A stretch of 33,243 bases of DNA from Bacteroidales bacterium (GTDB lineage Bacteria > Bacteroidota > Bacteroidia > Bacteroidales > UBA7960), in NCBI GenBank assembly GCA_003559855.1, contig PWJZ01000057.1, positions 1 through 33,243 on the forward strand. Direction: 5' to 3'. Positions 22,816 through 31,289 of the stretch are shown here, in pieces. The position numbers and the translations under genes are program-made. A model generated the notes under the pieces. That model saw nothing but the letters and a program-made list of their open reading frames with translations. It made no database searches and was not told the origin of the DNA. Positions within the stretch are counted from its first letter, which is position 1, and each line of letters starts with the position of its first letter.

Positions 22816-24804
22816 TCAACCTCCATTGTCGCCCAATTTAAATCCTATAACCAGAACATCATCAATTTGGTCTTCGCCTTGTTTCCAGTCAAAGAAGTTT
22901 TGTTTAAGCAATTTTTCCTGTATATCCATAGGCTCTTTATGAATATCCAGCAGCAGGCTTTTAAAATTTTTCAACAATAATTTTCTGTTTTTCGGCCCAC
23001 CAAACTGATCGATATATCCGTCGGAAAATATGTAAAACCATGTAGGTTTATCAACGTGAATAGTGGATTTGGTAAAATTTCTTTCGCTTTCTCTTTGAAC
23101 TCCTCCTATTGACATCCTGTCGCCTTTGATCACGTTAATATCGCCGTTTTGTATATAAATTATTGAATTTTGCGCACCTGAAAACTGTACCGTTCTGTTT
23201 TCTTTATTTATAACACAAACCGATAGATCCATACCGTCGCGGTTTTTTCCATCTTCCTGTTTTAATGTTCTTCTAACGCCTTTGTGCAGCAGTGTTAATA
23301 TTTTATCGGGGCTGGTAATACCGTTCTGTGTTATCTCGTCCAGCAGATTGTACCCGATCATCGACATAAATGCCCCGGGCACGCCATGGCCTGTACAGTC
23401 AACAGCCGAAATAATGAACTTGTTGCCTTTTATCGGCAGAAAATCATTGTTTCCGTTGCCGCTTGATATCAAATCCTTTTTGATATTTTCACCTTCTTTT
23501 TTGGTTAAAACCGTTTTTTCGTGTTGTTTTTCATCATATTTTTTTTCGATCTTTTCACCAATTTCCTTAAACCAGTAAAAATCACCGCTGACTACATGCA
23601 ACGGTTTAAAGAAGATAAAAGATTCGGGAATATGATTTTTTAAAGCATCGCGCGGAGGGAATATCGCTTTTTGTATTTCCCTGGCATAGTTGATACTATG
23701 AGTGATCTTAAGGTTCTGATCTTCAATTTTGTAATATGCCTCCTGTAATTGTTTACTTTTGTTTTCTATCTCCTTATTGATAAATTCCAGCTTTTTATTG
23801 GCTCTTTGTTTTGCAATGTAGTTCCTGTATAGTATTATTAAGAGTATTAAACCAATTATAAGCACACCTATTCCATACGACATGACTACTCTTTGTGTTC
23901 TTTCCCGTTCTTCCTGTTTGTCCAGTTGTGCCCTTTGAAGTTCCCTGTCTAGCTCTATACTTTCCATTTCCTGATGTATCCTGCGTTCACGTTCTTGAGC
24001 TAGTAAGAGTGAATCTTCCTTAGACTGAACGATCCTGCGGATTGAATCCTGCTCTTCCTGGTATATCCTTCTCTGTAACTGCATCTCCAGCTCACGGGCT
24101 CTCTTTTCAAGCTGTGTACGCCGTATCTCAACCTGAGTTTGCATTTCCCTCTCTTCATAACCTTCTCTTATAGAACGTGTTGCAAGGAAATCTTTATGTG
24201 TTAAATATTTTTGCAGGTATTCGTTGGCTTTTGCTACCATACCAAGATTGTTGTAATATCGGGATAGCTGGCTATATATATTTAAAAGAAGCGATTGGTA
24301 ATTATTATCAATGCATATATCTTTTGCTTCAAGGAGGTATTCAATAGCTTCGTTATAATCCCCTTTCAAACCAATTACATATGCAAGGTCTACCAATCCC
24401 GATGATATGACCAGAGTGTTGCCAAACTCCCTGCGTACCTGAAGACTTTTTCTGAAAAATTTGTGAGCGTTTATCAAATCTTCCGAATCAAGATAAATAA
24501 GTGCAATGTTGCTGTAAACTTTTCTGATATTGTCCAAATCATTTATCCTTTGGTAGTAAGGTATGGTTTCGTGAAAATATTGGATAGCTAAATCAGTTCT
24601 TTGATTATCCCAGTAAAGAAATGCTATTTTGTTCAGATGCGCAACAGCGTTCGTGTACTCGCCATGGCTTGCATAGTATGTGACCATTTCTTCATATTTT
24701 TCCAGCTTTTCCTGATCCGCATCGCTTAACGGAATTGGTGACTGTGAAAAACAATCTATTTGAAACAAAAACAGTGAAAAAAGAATTATAAGGCTCTTTT
24801 TCAT
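22816..24804 (-). CDS. TPR-containing SpoIIE-family Ser/Thr phosphatase
   Basis: 662 residues. Signal peptide (MKKSLIILFSLFLFQIDCFS), TPR-like helices about 30-205 (AVAHLNKIAFLYWDNQRTDL, VYSNIALIYLDSEDLINAHK, YNNLGMVAKANEYLQKYL), a long charged coiled coil about 220-300, one membrane helix (about 307-328, YGIGVLIIGLILLIILYRNY), a second coiled coil, and a C-terminal PP2C/SpoIIE domain. Metal-binding and core motifs are present: SGDFYWF, DCTGHGVPGAFMS, GMDLSVCV, FSDGYIDQFGG and QIDDVLVIGFK. So a periplasmic TPR sensor would control a cytoplasmic phosphatase acting on phospho-Ser/Thr of an anti-sigma-antagonist-like protein. Two SiaC-family proteins encoded 2.3 kb away are the obvious candidates, as SiaA acts on SiaC in Pseudomonas. 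It lies first in the minus-strand series leading to the subunit and usher-like genes. Confidence 0.88.
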   Translation of the reverse strand: MKKSLIILFSLFLFQIDCFSQSPIPLSDADQEKLEKYEEMVTYYASHGEYTNAVAHLNKIAFLYWDNQRTDLAIQYFHETIPYYQRINDLDNIRKVYSNIALIYLDSEDLINAHKFFRKSLQVRREFGNTLVISSGLVDLAYVIGLKGDYNEAIEYLLEAKDICIDNNYQSLLLNIYSQLSRYYNNLGMVAKANEYLQKYLTHKDFLATRSIREGYEEREMQTQVEIRRTQLEKRARELEMQLQRRIYQEEQDSIRRIVQSKEDSLLLAQERERRIHQEMESIELDRELQRAQLDKQEERERTQRVVMSYGIGVLIIGLILLIILYRNYIAKQRANKKLEFINKEIENKSKQLQEAYYKIEDQNLKITHSINYAREIQKAIFPPRDALKNHIPESFIFFKPLHVVSGDFYWFKEIGEKIEKKYDEKQHEKTVLTKKEGENIKKDLISSGNGNNDFLPIKGNKFIISAVDCTGHGVPGAFMSMIGYNLLDEITQNGITSPDKILTLLHKGVRRTLKQEDGKNRDGMDLSVCVINKENRTVQFSGAQNSIIYIQNGDINVIKGDRMSIGGVQRESERNFTKSTIHVDKPTWFYIFSDGYIDQFGGPKNRKLLLKNFKSLLLDIHKEPMDIQEKLLKQNFFDWKQGEDQIDDVLVIGFKLGDNGG

Positions 24805-25130
24805 ATAAATTAAATATTTTCTGTTATATTGAGCGTAAAATTATAAAAAAGTTGATCGTGTATTACAATCCTGTATAAAAAAAATCAATCTTTAAATGGT
24901 ATTTTACGTATTTCATTTATAAAAAGATTTCTTTTAGGACAAATTTAACATTTACTTTAATAAAATTAATGATAAAAACACTAATTTTGTATTCCGTATT
25001 TTTATGGAGAAAAAAACGAAAACACTGAATTAATTTTACAAAAAACGTAATATTTTTATACGTATAAGATAAATTTCGGTTTTTTTCAAATTTAAAATCA
25101 TAATAAGCTTACAAACTAATTCAAAAAACC
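24805..25130. other. 326-nt divergent intergenic region (phosphatase / chaperone)
   Basis: Very AT-rich, no coding frame. It must drive both the phosphatase (minus) and the chaperone (plus). The only TAnnTTTG match toward the chaperone is TAATTTTG at 24982-24989, without a good -33 box and about 140 nt from its ATG. Confidence 0.4.
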
Positions 25131-25934
25131 ATGAAAAAGAGGTTGTTATTGATCAGCGTAAAAATTTTTGCCATTTCGATATGTTTAGTGGCGCAAGATT
25201 TTGAAGTAGCACCTATACGCATGAATTTTCGAAGTGAACCCGGTGAAACCGAAACCAGGACTTTTACCATAAGAAATCATGGAAATCGTAAAGAGACTAT
25301 AGTTTTAGCAACGCGTGATTACCTTGTTCACCGGCATGGTGAGAGGGAGCTTTTGCCTCCAGGTACTACCAGGTATTCCATGGCCAACTGGATAACTTTC
25401 AATCCTTCTTTCGTTGAATTGCAACCCAATGAGGAAGAAGTCGTACAGGTGACATTCCAGGCACCGTTAGACGATTACTCGTCAAAATGGGGAATTATGA
25501 GCTTTGCTTCAACCATAGAAAGAACGGCATATTCGGCTGATAAGAATGTTCAAACGGGCCTGTTCGTTTCCGGCAGGGTAGATGCTTATATTACCTATAC
25601 ACCACCAACCACCCAGGAACCAAATATTGTGATAAGCAATCTGAGGGAGGTTACATCGGAAGATGATAAGGACAGGATCTTTACCGTCAATATAGACAAT
25701 CTGGGTGATAATTTAACGCGGTGCGAGCTTTACTTGATAGCATCAAGTCTGGTAGCCGATGTAGAGAAGAAATTTGAAACCATCAGAATTACCGCCTATC
25801 CACAGTCATCACGAACTATTGAGCTTGAATTGCCGGATGTGCTGGAAAAAGGCAGATATTCATTGGCCGCCATACTGGACTATGGAAGCAAAACCTACCT
25901 TAAAGGTACTCAGATAACTATTGATGTTGACTGA
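25131..25934 (+). CDS. PapD-like periplasmic chaperone
   Basis: 267 residues with signal peptide MKKRLLLISVKIFAISICLV (mature start near AQDFEV). It has two Ig-like domains. The first reads FEVAPIRMNFRSEPGETETR, TFTIRNHGNRKETIVLATRD, ANWITFNPSFVELQPNEEEV and VQVTFQAPLD, the usual order of a pilus chaperone N-domain (x-P-x-R-x-x, x-N-x-x...P, then L-x-P-x-x-x-x-x-V). After GRVDAYITYTPP the second domain covers about 165-265 (IVISNLREVTSEDDKDRIFT, YPQSSRTIELELPD). It would hold secreted subunits unfolded-competent in the periplasm. It is encoded divergently from the phosphatase/subunit/usher-like series, the only chaperone candidate in the window. A structural chaperone role is inferred from fold and neighbourhood. 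Confidence 0.65.
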   Translation: MKKRLLLISVKIFAISICLVAQDFEVAPIRMNFRSEPGETETRTFTIRNHGNRKETIVLATRDYLVHRHGERELLPPGTTRYSMANWITFNPSFVELQPNEEEVVQVTFQAPLDDYSSKWGIMSFASTIERTAYSADKNVQTGLFVSGRVDAYITYTPPTTQEPNIVISNLREVTSEDDKDRIFTVNIDNLGDNLTRCELYLIASSLVADVEKKFETIRITAYPQSSRTIELELPDVLEKGRYSLAAILDYGSKTYLKGTQITIDVD

Positions 25935-25949
25935 CCCTAATTAACATTT

Positions 25950-27140
25950 ATGATTAAGGGAAATATTATTTTTTTTCTGCAGGTTTTGATCTTTTTGGCA
26001 ATACACACTATTGCCTGTGGTCAAATCCACGAATTTCGTATTTACTATAATTCTACCGACGAATTAAAAGAAAAATTTTCAGGATATATTTCAGAAGGGG
26101 ATACAATAAAAAAAGGCAGATATTATTATTATCTGCCCGGAAAAATAATTAATCAAAAAGGATATTTTCTTGATGATAAGCCCGATGGTTTGTGGGAGAT
26201 TTTCTATGAAAGCGGTGAACTTCATCAGAAAATCGAGTTTGAAGAGGGCGTTAGATCAGGCAATTATTATGCTTATTTCCCCGATGGAAATATAAAGCAA
26301 AAAGGATATTACCTGAATGGTAAACTTAATGGTGAATTTGTGTCATACTACAGTAATGGTATTGTGGAAAGTATTTCAAACTACAGAGATGGTAAACATA
26401 ATGGTTTGAAGAAGATCTTTCATCCGAACGGTAAGGTTTTTAAAAAGTATGAATTGGTGGATGGTGTCGAAAATGGTGTTTGGAAACGGTTTTATGAAAA
26501 CGGAATGATCAATTATGACGGAATGAAAAAAGACGGGCATTTTTATGACACCCTGATAGTATATTATGAAAATGGAAATTATCAGAGGTTTTGCTATTAT
26601 GAGAACGGTTTGCTTGAAGGTGATTATTTATCTTTTCACCCTAACGGCAATATTCAGATAAAGACCACATACAGCAGTGGCAAAATTAACGGTGAATTCA
26701 CCGAGTATTATATAACAGGGCAAATACTGCAGCAAGGCTTTTATAAGAATAACCGTAAAGAAGGTATTTGGCGGTCGTACCATCAAAACGGATCAATTCA
26801 TGCTGTGGGAAGATTTGAAAATGATTTTTTTTCAGGAATATGGAAAGTATATTTTTCCAATGGAAATTTAAAACAGAAAGGCAAATATAAAAACAGCCTG
26901 TCCAAAGGTTTCTGGGAGTTTTTCAATGAAAAAGGCGATATCATATTTTATGGCAATTACGGTAATGATTTGAAGCGGGGCTTGTGGATAACCCACCGGT
27001 ATTATAAGGGCGTTGAAACAGCGACTATTGATTTATACAGGGAAGATCAACCCGTTGAACGACTATTGGGTATGGGGGAAGCCAGAGAAAAAGCAGGCAT
27101 ATTACATATAAAAGGAACTCCATTGATCATTCATAACTGA
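25950..27140 (+). CDS. MORN-repeat exported protein
   Basis: 396 residues; N-terminal hydrophobic segment NIIFFLQVLIFLAIHTIACG serves as signal peptide (a Cys at its end could be lipidated, but the lipobox is poor). About twelve MORN-type repeats follow, each with an aromatic pair and NG turn, e.g. EIFYESGEL, YAYFPDGNI, VSYYSNGIV, KRFYENGMI, LSFHPNGNI, RSYHQNGSI, KVYFSNGNL, with G-x-(W/F) between them. Such tandem repeats (often labelled YwqK-like) make elongated beta-ribbons; function is unknown. It begins 15 nt after the chaperone stop, same strand, so the two are probably one operon. Its last 14 nt overlap the end of a SiaC gene on the other strand. Confidence 0.75.
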   Translation: MIKGNIIFFLQVLIFLAIHTIACGQIHEFRIYYNSTDELKEKFSGYISEGDTIKKGRYYYYLPGKIINQKGYFLDDKPDGLWEIFYESGELHQKIEFEEGVRSGNYYAYFPDGNIKQKGYYLNGKLNGEFVSYYSNGIVESISNYRDGKHNGLKKIFHPNGKVFKKYELVDGVENGVWKRFYENGMINYDGMKKDGHFYDTLIVYYENGNYQRFCYYENGLLEGDYLSFHPNGNIQIKTTYSSGKINGEFTEYYITGQILQQGFYKNNRKEGIWRSYHQNGSIHAVGRFENDFFSGIWKVYFSNGNLKQKGKYKNSLSKGFWEFFNEKGDIIFYGNYGNDLKRGLWITHRYYKGVETATIDLYREDQPVERLLGMGEAREKAGILHIKGTPLIIHN

Positions 27141-27558
27141 TAAAACTGAATTTCAAATCGGCAATATCAGCAAAATCTTCGCCCGCTTCCAGCATATCTT
27201 CATCATCTTCAAGATAATGCCATTCAATTGTCAGTTTTTCATCTTTTGATTCTATAATTTTTATGATATCTAGTATTTCAAGAATCATCTTGGAGGAAGC
27301 AGTATTAAAATATTCAAAAACAAAGATTATTTTAGTGCCTTTTTTTGGTTTTTCTGCATACGAACTGATCCAGTCTTGTATTTTTTTATAAAAGCTTTTA
27401 GCGTCTTCCGGTAAAGAACGGCCGGAAAACTTAATATATCCCTTATCCTTATTCAATATAACTTCCGGCGTTTCAGATGTGCCTCTCAAGAACAAGGCAT
27501 TGCCGGTTGGTTCTTGTTCAAATACGGCTTTATTCTCCTGCTTTGTAGAAATTTCCAT
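27127..27558 (-). CDS. SiaC-family regulatory phosphoprotein, copy 1
   Basis: 143 residues with the DUF1987/SiaC pattern: TPEVILNKDKGYIKFSGRSL followed by PEDAKSFYKKIQDWISSYAE, EYFNTASSKMILEILDIIK and WHYLEDDEDMLEAGEDF. In Pseudomonas aeruginosa, SiaC is phosphorylated by SiaB and dephosphorylated by the SpoIIE-type SiaA, and its unphosphorylated form acts on a diguanylate cyclase. The Thr/Ser cluster in FNTASSK is the likely phosphosite by analogy with anti-sigma-factor antagonists. The gene overlaps the end of the convergent MORN gene by 14 nt and follows copy 2 by 73 nt. A partner kinase (SiaB-like) was not seen in the window. Confidence 0.82.
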   Translation of the reverse strand: MEISTKQENKAVFEQEPTGNALFLRGTSETPEVILNKDKGYIKFSGRSLPEDAKSFYKKIQDWISSYAEKPKKGTKIIFVFEYFNTASSKMILEILDIIKIIESKDEKLTIEWHYLEDDEDMLEAGEDFADIADLKFSFISYE

Positions 27559-27631
27559 AAAATTAACAATTTAAAGGGTTGTTTTTATTGAACAGGTTGA
27601 TAAATTCATAAAATATCATCACTTTTTATAA

Positions 27632-28069
27632 TTATAACCAATATCTGACAAAATTAAAGTTTATACCCGCCCTTTCTTCAAAATCTTCACCCGCTTCAAG
27701 CATATCATCGTCTTCATCAAGATATCGCCATTCTACATATAAAAGACTTTCTTTCTTTTCAAAAACTTGTTTAATTAAATCAAGAAGTTCCAGTATCATT
27801 TTTGAAGATGAAGAGTTAATGTATTCGTATTGAAATATAACTCTTGTATTAATTTTTGTGGAACTGGCGTAGTTTACTATCCAGTCCATAATTGGTTTAT
27901 AGAAATTTTTCGCATCCTCAGGTAATGAACGCCCGGTCAGTTTAATTAAACCTCCGCTCTTATCCAAAAGTACCTCCGGTGAATCCAAAGTACTTTCCAA
28001 ATAGAAAAAATCAAGATTTGGTGCGTCTTGTAATTCCTTGTATATGTCTTTTCTTGCTGAAGTTTCCAT
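27632..28069 (-). CDS. SiaC-family regulatory phosphoprotein, copy 2
   Basis: 145 residues, paralogous to the next downstream gene: SPEVLLDKSGGLIKLTGRSL followed by PEDAKNFYKPIMDWIVNYAS, EYINSSSSKMILELLDLIK and WRYLDEDDDMLEAGEDF. The serine run in INSSSSK replaces the Thr/Ser run of copy 1 at the presumed phosphosite. It is the first gene of the two-gene minus-strand unit. A TAATTTTG element (minus strand, 28124-28131) lies 55 nt upstream and may be its promoter. The pair may interact or respond to different phosphatases; the closest candidate phosphatase is the TPR/SpoIIE protein encoded 2.8 kb away. Confidence 0.82.
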   Translation of the reverse strand: METSARKDIYKELQDAPNLDFFYLESTLDSPEVLLDKSGGLIKLTGRSLPEDAKNFYKPIMDWIVNYASSTKINTRVIFQYEYINSSSSKMILELLDLIKQVFEKKESLLYVEWRYLDEDDDMLEAGEDFEERAGINFNFVRYWL

Positions 28070-28426
28070 TTTTCAGGTTAGAATTAAAAAAACTGTTACA
28101 AATCAAATGTTTTTTTCAATAATCAAAATTATAAAAAGTTTCATTACAAAAAACAAAAAAAATGAAAAAAAATAATATTTTTTTAGCTAAATTGATGAAT
28201 TAATTTGGTTGAATAAGTTTTTTGAACGATAATTTACAAAATGTGAAAATTAATCTTTTGCTTCAAATCCGGCAATCTGCAACAAATGTATCAACAAATT
28301 CTTTTAATCTGATATTACAAATGAATTTAGCTTTTTATTTTCCCCTTTTTATTGAAAAAAATGTTTGTAGTTTTGCACTGCAAAAAATACTCTTTTAAAA
28401 AAATGCAGATAAATTTGATTTAGATA
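28070..28426. promoter_or_regulatory. 357-nt divergent region with candidate promoters for SiaC and Pit genes
   Basis: No coding frame. On the plus strand TAGTTTTG at 28368-28375 matches TAnnTTTG, about 50 nt before the Pit ATG. It overlaps a perfect odd-length palindrome TTTTGCA-C-TGCAAAA (28371-28385) that could be an operator. On the minus strand TAATTTTG at 28124-28131 points to the SiaC pair. Neither -33 box is strong. Confidence 0.45.
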
Positions 28427-30706
28427 ATGGAAAATATTTATCTGTTTTTCGTCATTGCTTTGTTTATTTTGGCTGTATCTGACCTTGTGGTGGGAGTCGG
28501 CAATGATGCTGTTAACTTTTTGAATTCAGCGGTAGGTTCAAAAGTTGCTCCATTTTATGTAATACTTTCAATTGCTGCTGTTGGTGTATTATTTGGTGCT
28601 ACCTTCTCGAGTGGTATGATGGAAATTGCCCGTCAGGGTGTTTTTTACCCCGACCAGTTCTACTTCAAAGAGATAATGATCATTTTTTTGGCAGTAATGA
28701 TCACCGATATTATCCTGCTCGATACATTTAACACATTCGGGCTTCCTACCTCAACCACTGTATCTATTGTTTTCGAATTGCTTGGTGCGGCTGTTGCTGT
28801 TTCTTTATTCAAGATATATTTTACTGACGTTGCTGCCCAGGCACAGGATTTAGGCAATTATATTAATTCGGCACGGGCATTGCTCATTATTTCAGGTATT
28901 TTATTGTCGGTAGTAATAGCATTTACGGTTGGTTCAATTGCTCAATTCCTTACGCGCCTGTTATTCACTTTTAATTATGAAAGAAAATTACCTTTTTTCG
29001 GAGCAATATGGAGTGGAATTGCGGTAACAGCAATAATATATTTCATCCTGGTTAAAGGAGCCGGCGGGGCTTCATTCATGACTGAATCAGCAATTGAATG
29101 GATTGAGCAAAATTCATTTTATATTCTGCTTTGTTCTTTTGTTGGGTTTGCCTTTATAGCACAGTTACTGATTTCATTATTTAAATTTAATATTTTCAGG
29201 GTTATTGTTCTTATAGGAACATTTTCTTTAGCTATGGCATTTGCGGGCAATGACCTGGTAAACTTTATCGGGGTTCCTATTGCAGGATATGAATCTTTTA
29301 AATTTTTTATCAGCGATCCTTCGCAGACACCCACAACCATGACCATGGAGTCGTTGCTTGAACCTGTACAGACACCCACGGGTTTTTTGCTGGCAGCGGG
29401 AAGCATAATGGTTCTGGCATTGTTTTTCTCGAAAAAAGCACGTACCGTTTCTAAAACCGAGGTAAACCTTGCCCGCCAGTCGGAAGGGTATGAACGTTTT
29501 TCATCGTCTTTGTTTGCTCGTACTATTGTAAGAAAAGCCCGTGACGTTAATAAAGCTGTAAAAAAAGTTCTGCCCGGAAAAGTTTTGGATTTTATTGATA
29601 AAAGGTTTGACCGGGCTTTATACATGCGGCGCAGAAGAATTCGTAAAGACGAATCATCTTTTGATATATTAAGGGCCTCTGTTAACATGTTTGTTGCCAG
29701 TATTTTAATTGCCTTTGCCACATCATTGAAACTTCCGTTGTCAACTACTTATGTCACTTTTATGGTGGCTATGGGGACTTCTTTATCCGACAGGGCATGG
29801 GGCCGTGAAAGTGCGGTTTACAGAATTACCGGAGTAATTACCGTTATTGGCGGATGGTTCTTTACAGCGTTCAGCGCTTTTACGGTTGCATTTATCTTTG
29901 CATGGTTTATAAGCTGGGGAGGAATAACCGCAGCTGTTATTGCTATTGCTATAGCTTTTGTCTTTGTTATCCGCACTCATTACCTTCATAAAAAACTCAG
30001 CGCAAAGAAAGAAATAGAAGAAGAAAAAGAAAAAGATAAGGTGGATGTTGAAGTATGCGGCGAAAATGTGATGGAACAATGCAAATCTACTATCATTGAC
30101 ACAGTTGTTTCCGTATCAAAACTTTATAATACAACCATTAGTTCTTTTTTACTGGAAGAACGGAAAAAACTTAAAAATACCAGGAAACACATCAAGGAAT
30201 TTAATAAATATACAAAAAGCCTCAAGAAAGACGTTTACTTTACTTTACGTAAACTGGAAGAAGGTTCTGTTGAAACAGGGCATTATTACGTGCAAATTAT
30301 TGACTACCTGCGCGAAATAGCACACTGCCTCAATTTTATAGTTGAACCGCTCCATGAACACATCGAAAACAACCATAAACCTGTTATACCCGAACAGGAA
30401 GAAGAATTGCTGCAATTAAATGAGAATGTTGCCTTATTATATGGCAAGATACTGGAAGTACTTAAAACTGATGATTTTGACAGGGTGGAAAACGTTATTC
30501 AATTGCAGCAAGATATATTGTACGAATTGGACAGATTGAAAAAAATGCAGGTAAAACTTATCAAAAAAGCAAAGGTTAAAACCCGTAACAGCTTATTGTT
30601 CTTCAATCTGCTGTCTGAGACAAAAAACCTGTTGCTCCATTCGATCAATATGTTCAAATCACACCGTGATTTTATGATACATCATAACGGTGAGGTTAAG
30701 ATATAG
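28427..30706 (+). CDS. Pit-type inorganic phosphate transporter fused to a PhoU-like domain
   Basis: 759 residues. The first ~530 form a PiT/SLC20-type transporter with the duplicated signature: VVGVGNDAVNFLNSAVGSKV in the N-half and FAGNDLVNFIGVPIAGYESF in the later half. Many membrane helices are seen, plus LPTSTTVSIVFELLGAAVAV and LKLPLSTTYVTFMVAMGTSL. From about 555 to 750 there is a soluble, helical PhoU/DUF47-like tail (EKEKDKVDVEVCGENVMEQC..., HYYVQIIDYLREIAHCLNFI). Classic Pit proteins are about 500 residues and take the DUF47 partner as a separate gene; here they are one chain, a form common in Bacteroidota. The substrate is Pi (with H+ or Na+). ATG at 28427 gives a membrane segment right at the N-terminus. 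Confidence 0.9.
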   Translation: MENIYLFFVIALFILAVSDLVVGVGNDAVNFLNSAVGSKVAPFYVILSIAAVGVLFGATFSSGMMEIARQGVFYPDQFYFKEIMIIFLAVMITDIILLDTFNTFGLPTSTTVSIVFELLGAAVAVSLFKIYFTDVAAQAQDLGNYINSARALLIISGILLSVVIAFTVGSIAQFLTRLLFTFNYERKLPFFGAIWSGIAVTAIIYFILVKGAGGASFMTESAIEWIEQNSFYILLCSFVGFAFIAQLLISLFKFNIFRVIVLIGTFSLAMAFAGNDLVNFIGVPIAGYESFKFFISDPSQTPTTMTMESLLEPVQTPTGFLLAAGSIMVLALFFSKKARTVSKTEVNLARQSEGYERFSSSLFARTIVRKARDVNKAVKKVLPGKVLDFIDKRFDRALYMRRRRIRKDESSFDILRASVNMFVASILIAFATSLKLPLSTTYVTFMVAMGTSLSDRAWGRESAVYRITGVITVIGGWFFTAFSAFTVAFIFAWFISWGGITAAVIAIAIAFVFVIRTHYLHKKLSAKKEIEEEKEKDKVDVEVCGENVMEQCKSTIIDTVVSVSKLYNTTISSFLLEERKKLKNTRKHIKEFNKYTKSLKKDVYFTLRKLEEGSVETGHYYVQIIDYLREIAHCLNFIVEPLHEHIENNHKPVIPEQEEELLQLNENVALLYGKILEVLKTDDFDRVENVIQLQQDILYELDRLKKMQVKLIKKAKVKTRNSLLFFNLLSETKNLLLHSINMFKSHRDFMIHHNGEVKI

Positions 30707-31289
30707 TTTTAAAATCATTATACCTTCCTGCTATAATCCCGATAAGATCAATGATAGTATGATCAAATTTCTCATGAACAGGTCCCAGTCCGGCAAAAAC
30801 CTCCCGTGATCTGTTGATAACACTCTTTATACAAGCTTTATTGATATTCATCTTACAATAAATCAAACTTGCAATGGCTGACTTCCAGGGATTGGCTTTC
30901 ACTCTTATTGTATTTGGAGAATACCTTGCAGGGTGAATATGAATGTAATAATCATCAAAATTACCTTTAAGCATAGTCCAAACAGAGCCATCATCAATAC
31001 TTATGTTATGAAAACCCTTGTCTGCAGTATCGAGCCATTCAAAATACCTTGTTTTGGAAAAAATTTTATTGTTTTTCAATTTAGCGGTTATTTGATCGCT
31101 TATGCCAGCTTCGTTTAGATTGCCCGTATAAAGGTCGAATTGTGAACCGCCAATGGATTTAAGTGTTCTGGATATTTCTTCTTTCGAAACAGTTTCACGC
31201 TCACACAAAAGAACGATCATCCTGCTGACATATCCCAGGTGATGCTTCCATCCGTTGAGCAGTATCGGTGGTTTCAGGCAGGAGATCAT
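30696..31289 (-). CDS. Unrecognised 197-residue protein
   Basis: I do not recognise a family. The protein is soluble, without signal peptide or membrane helices. It begins MISCLKPPILLNGWKHHLGY and contains charged helices (RETVSKEEISRTLKSIGGSQ), an aromatic strand region YYIHIHPARYSPNTIRVKAN followed by PWKSAIASLIYCKMN, and a C-terminal helix (HEKFDHTIIDLIGIIAGRYN). The ordered, non-repetitive composition makes it a real gene. It converges on the Pit gene with an 11-nt overlap of coding ends and has a 586-nt non-coding stretch upstream. Confidence 0.6.
   Translation of the reverse strand: MISCLKPPILLNGWKHHLGYVSRMIVLLCERETVSKEEISRTLKSIGGSQFDLYTGNLNEAGISDQITAKLKNNKIFSKTRYFEWLDTADKGFHNISIDDGSVWTMLKGNFDDYYIHIHPARYSPNTIRVKANPWKSAIASLIYCKMNINKACIKSVINRSREVFAGLGPVHEKFDHTIIDLIGIIAGRYNDFKTIS

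Noticed and set aside
27127-28069. The two small acidic proteins as SpoIIAA/STAS anti-anti-sigma factors
   Set aside because: The TPEV...GRSLPEDAK...EDDEDMLEAGEDF pattern fits the SiaC/DUF1987 family better than STAS.
29119-29721. 200-codon frame opposite the Pit gene
   Set aside because: Antisense shadow of the transporter; composition follows the reverse complement of hydrophobic helices.
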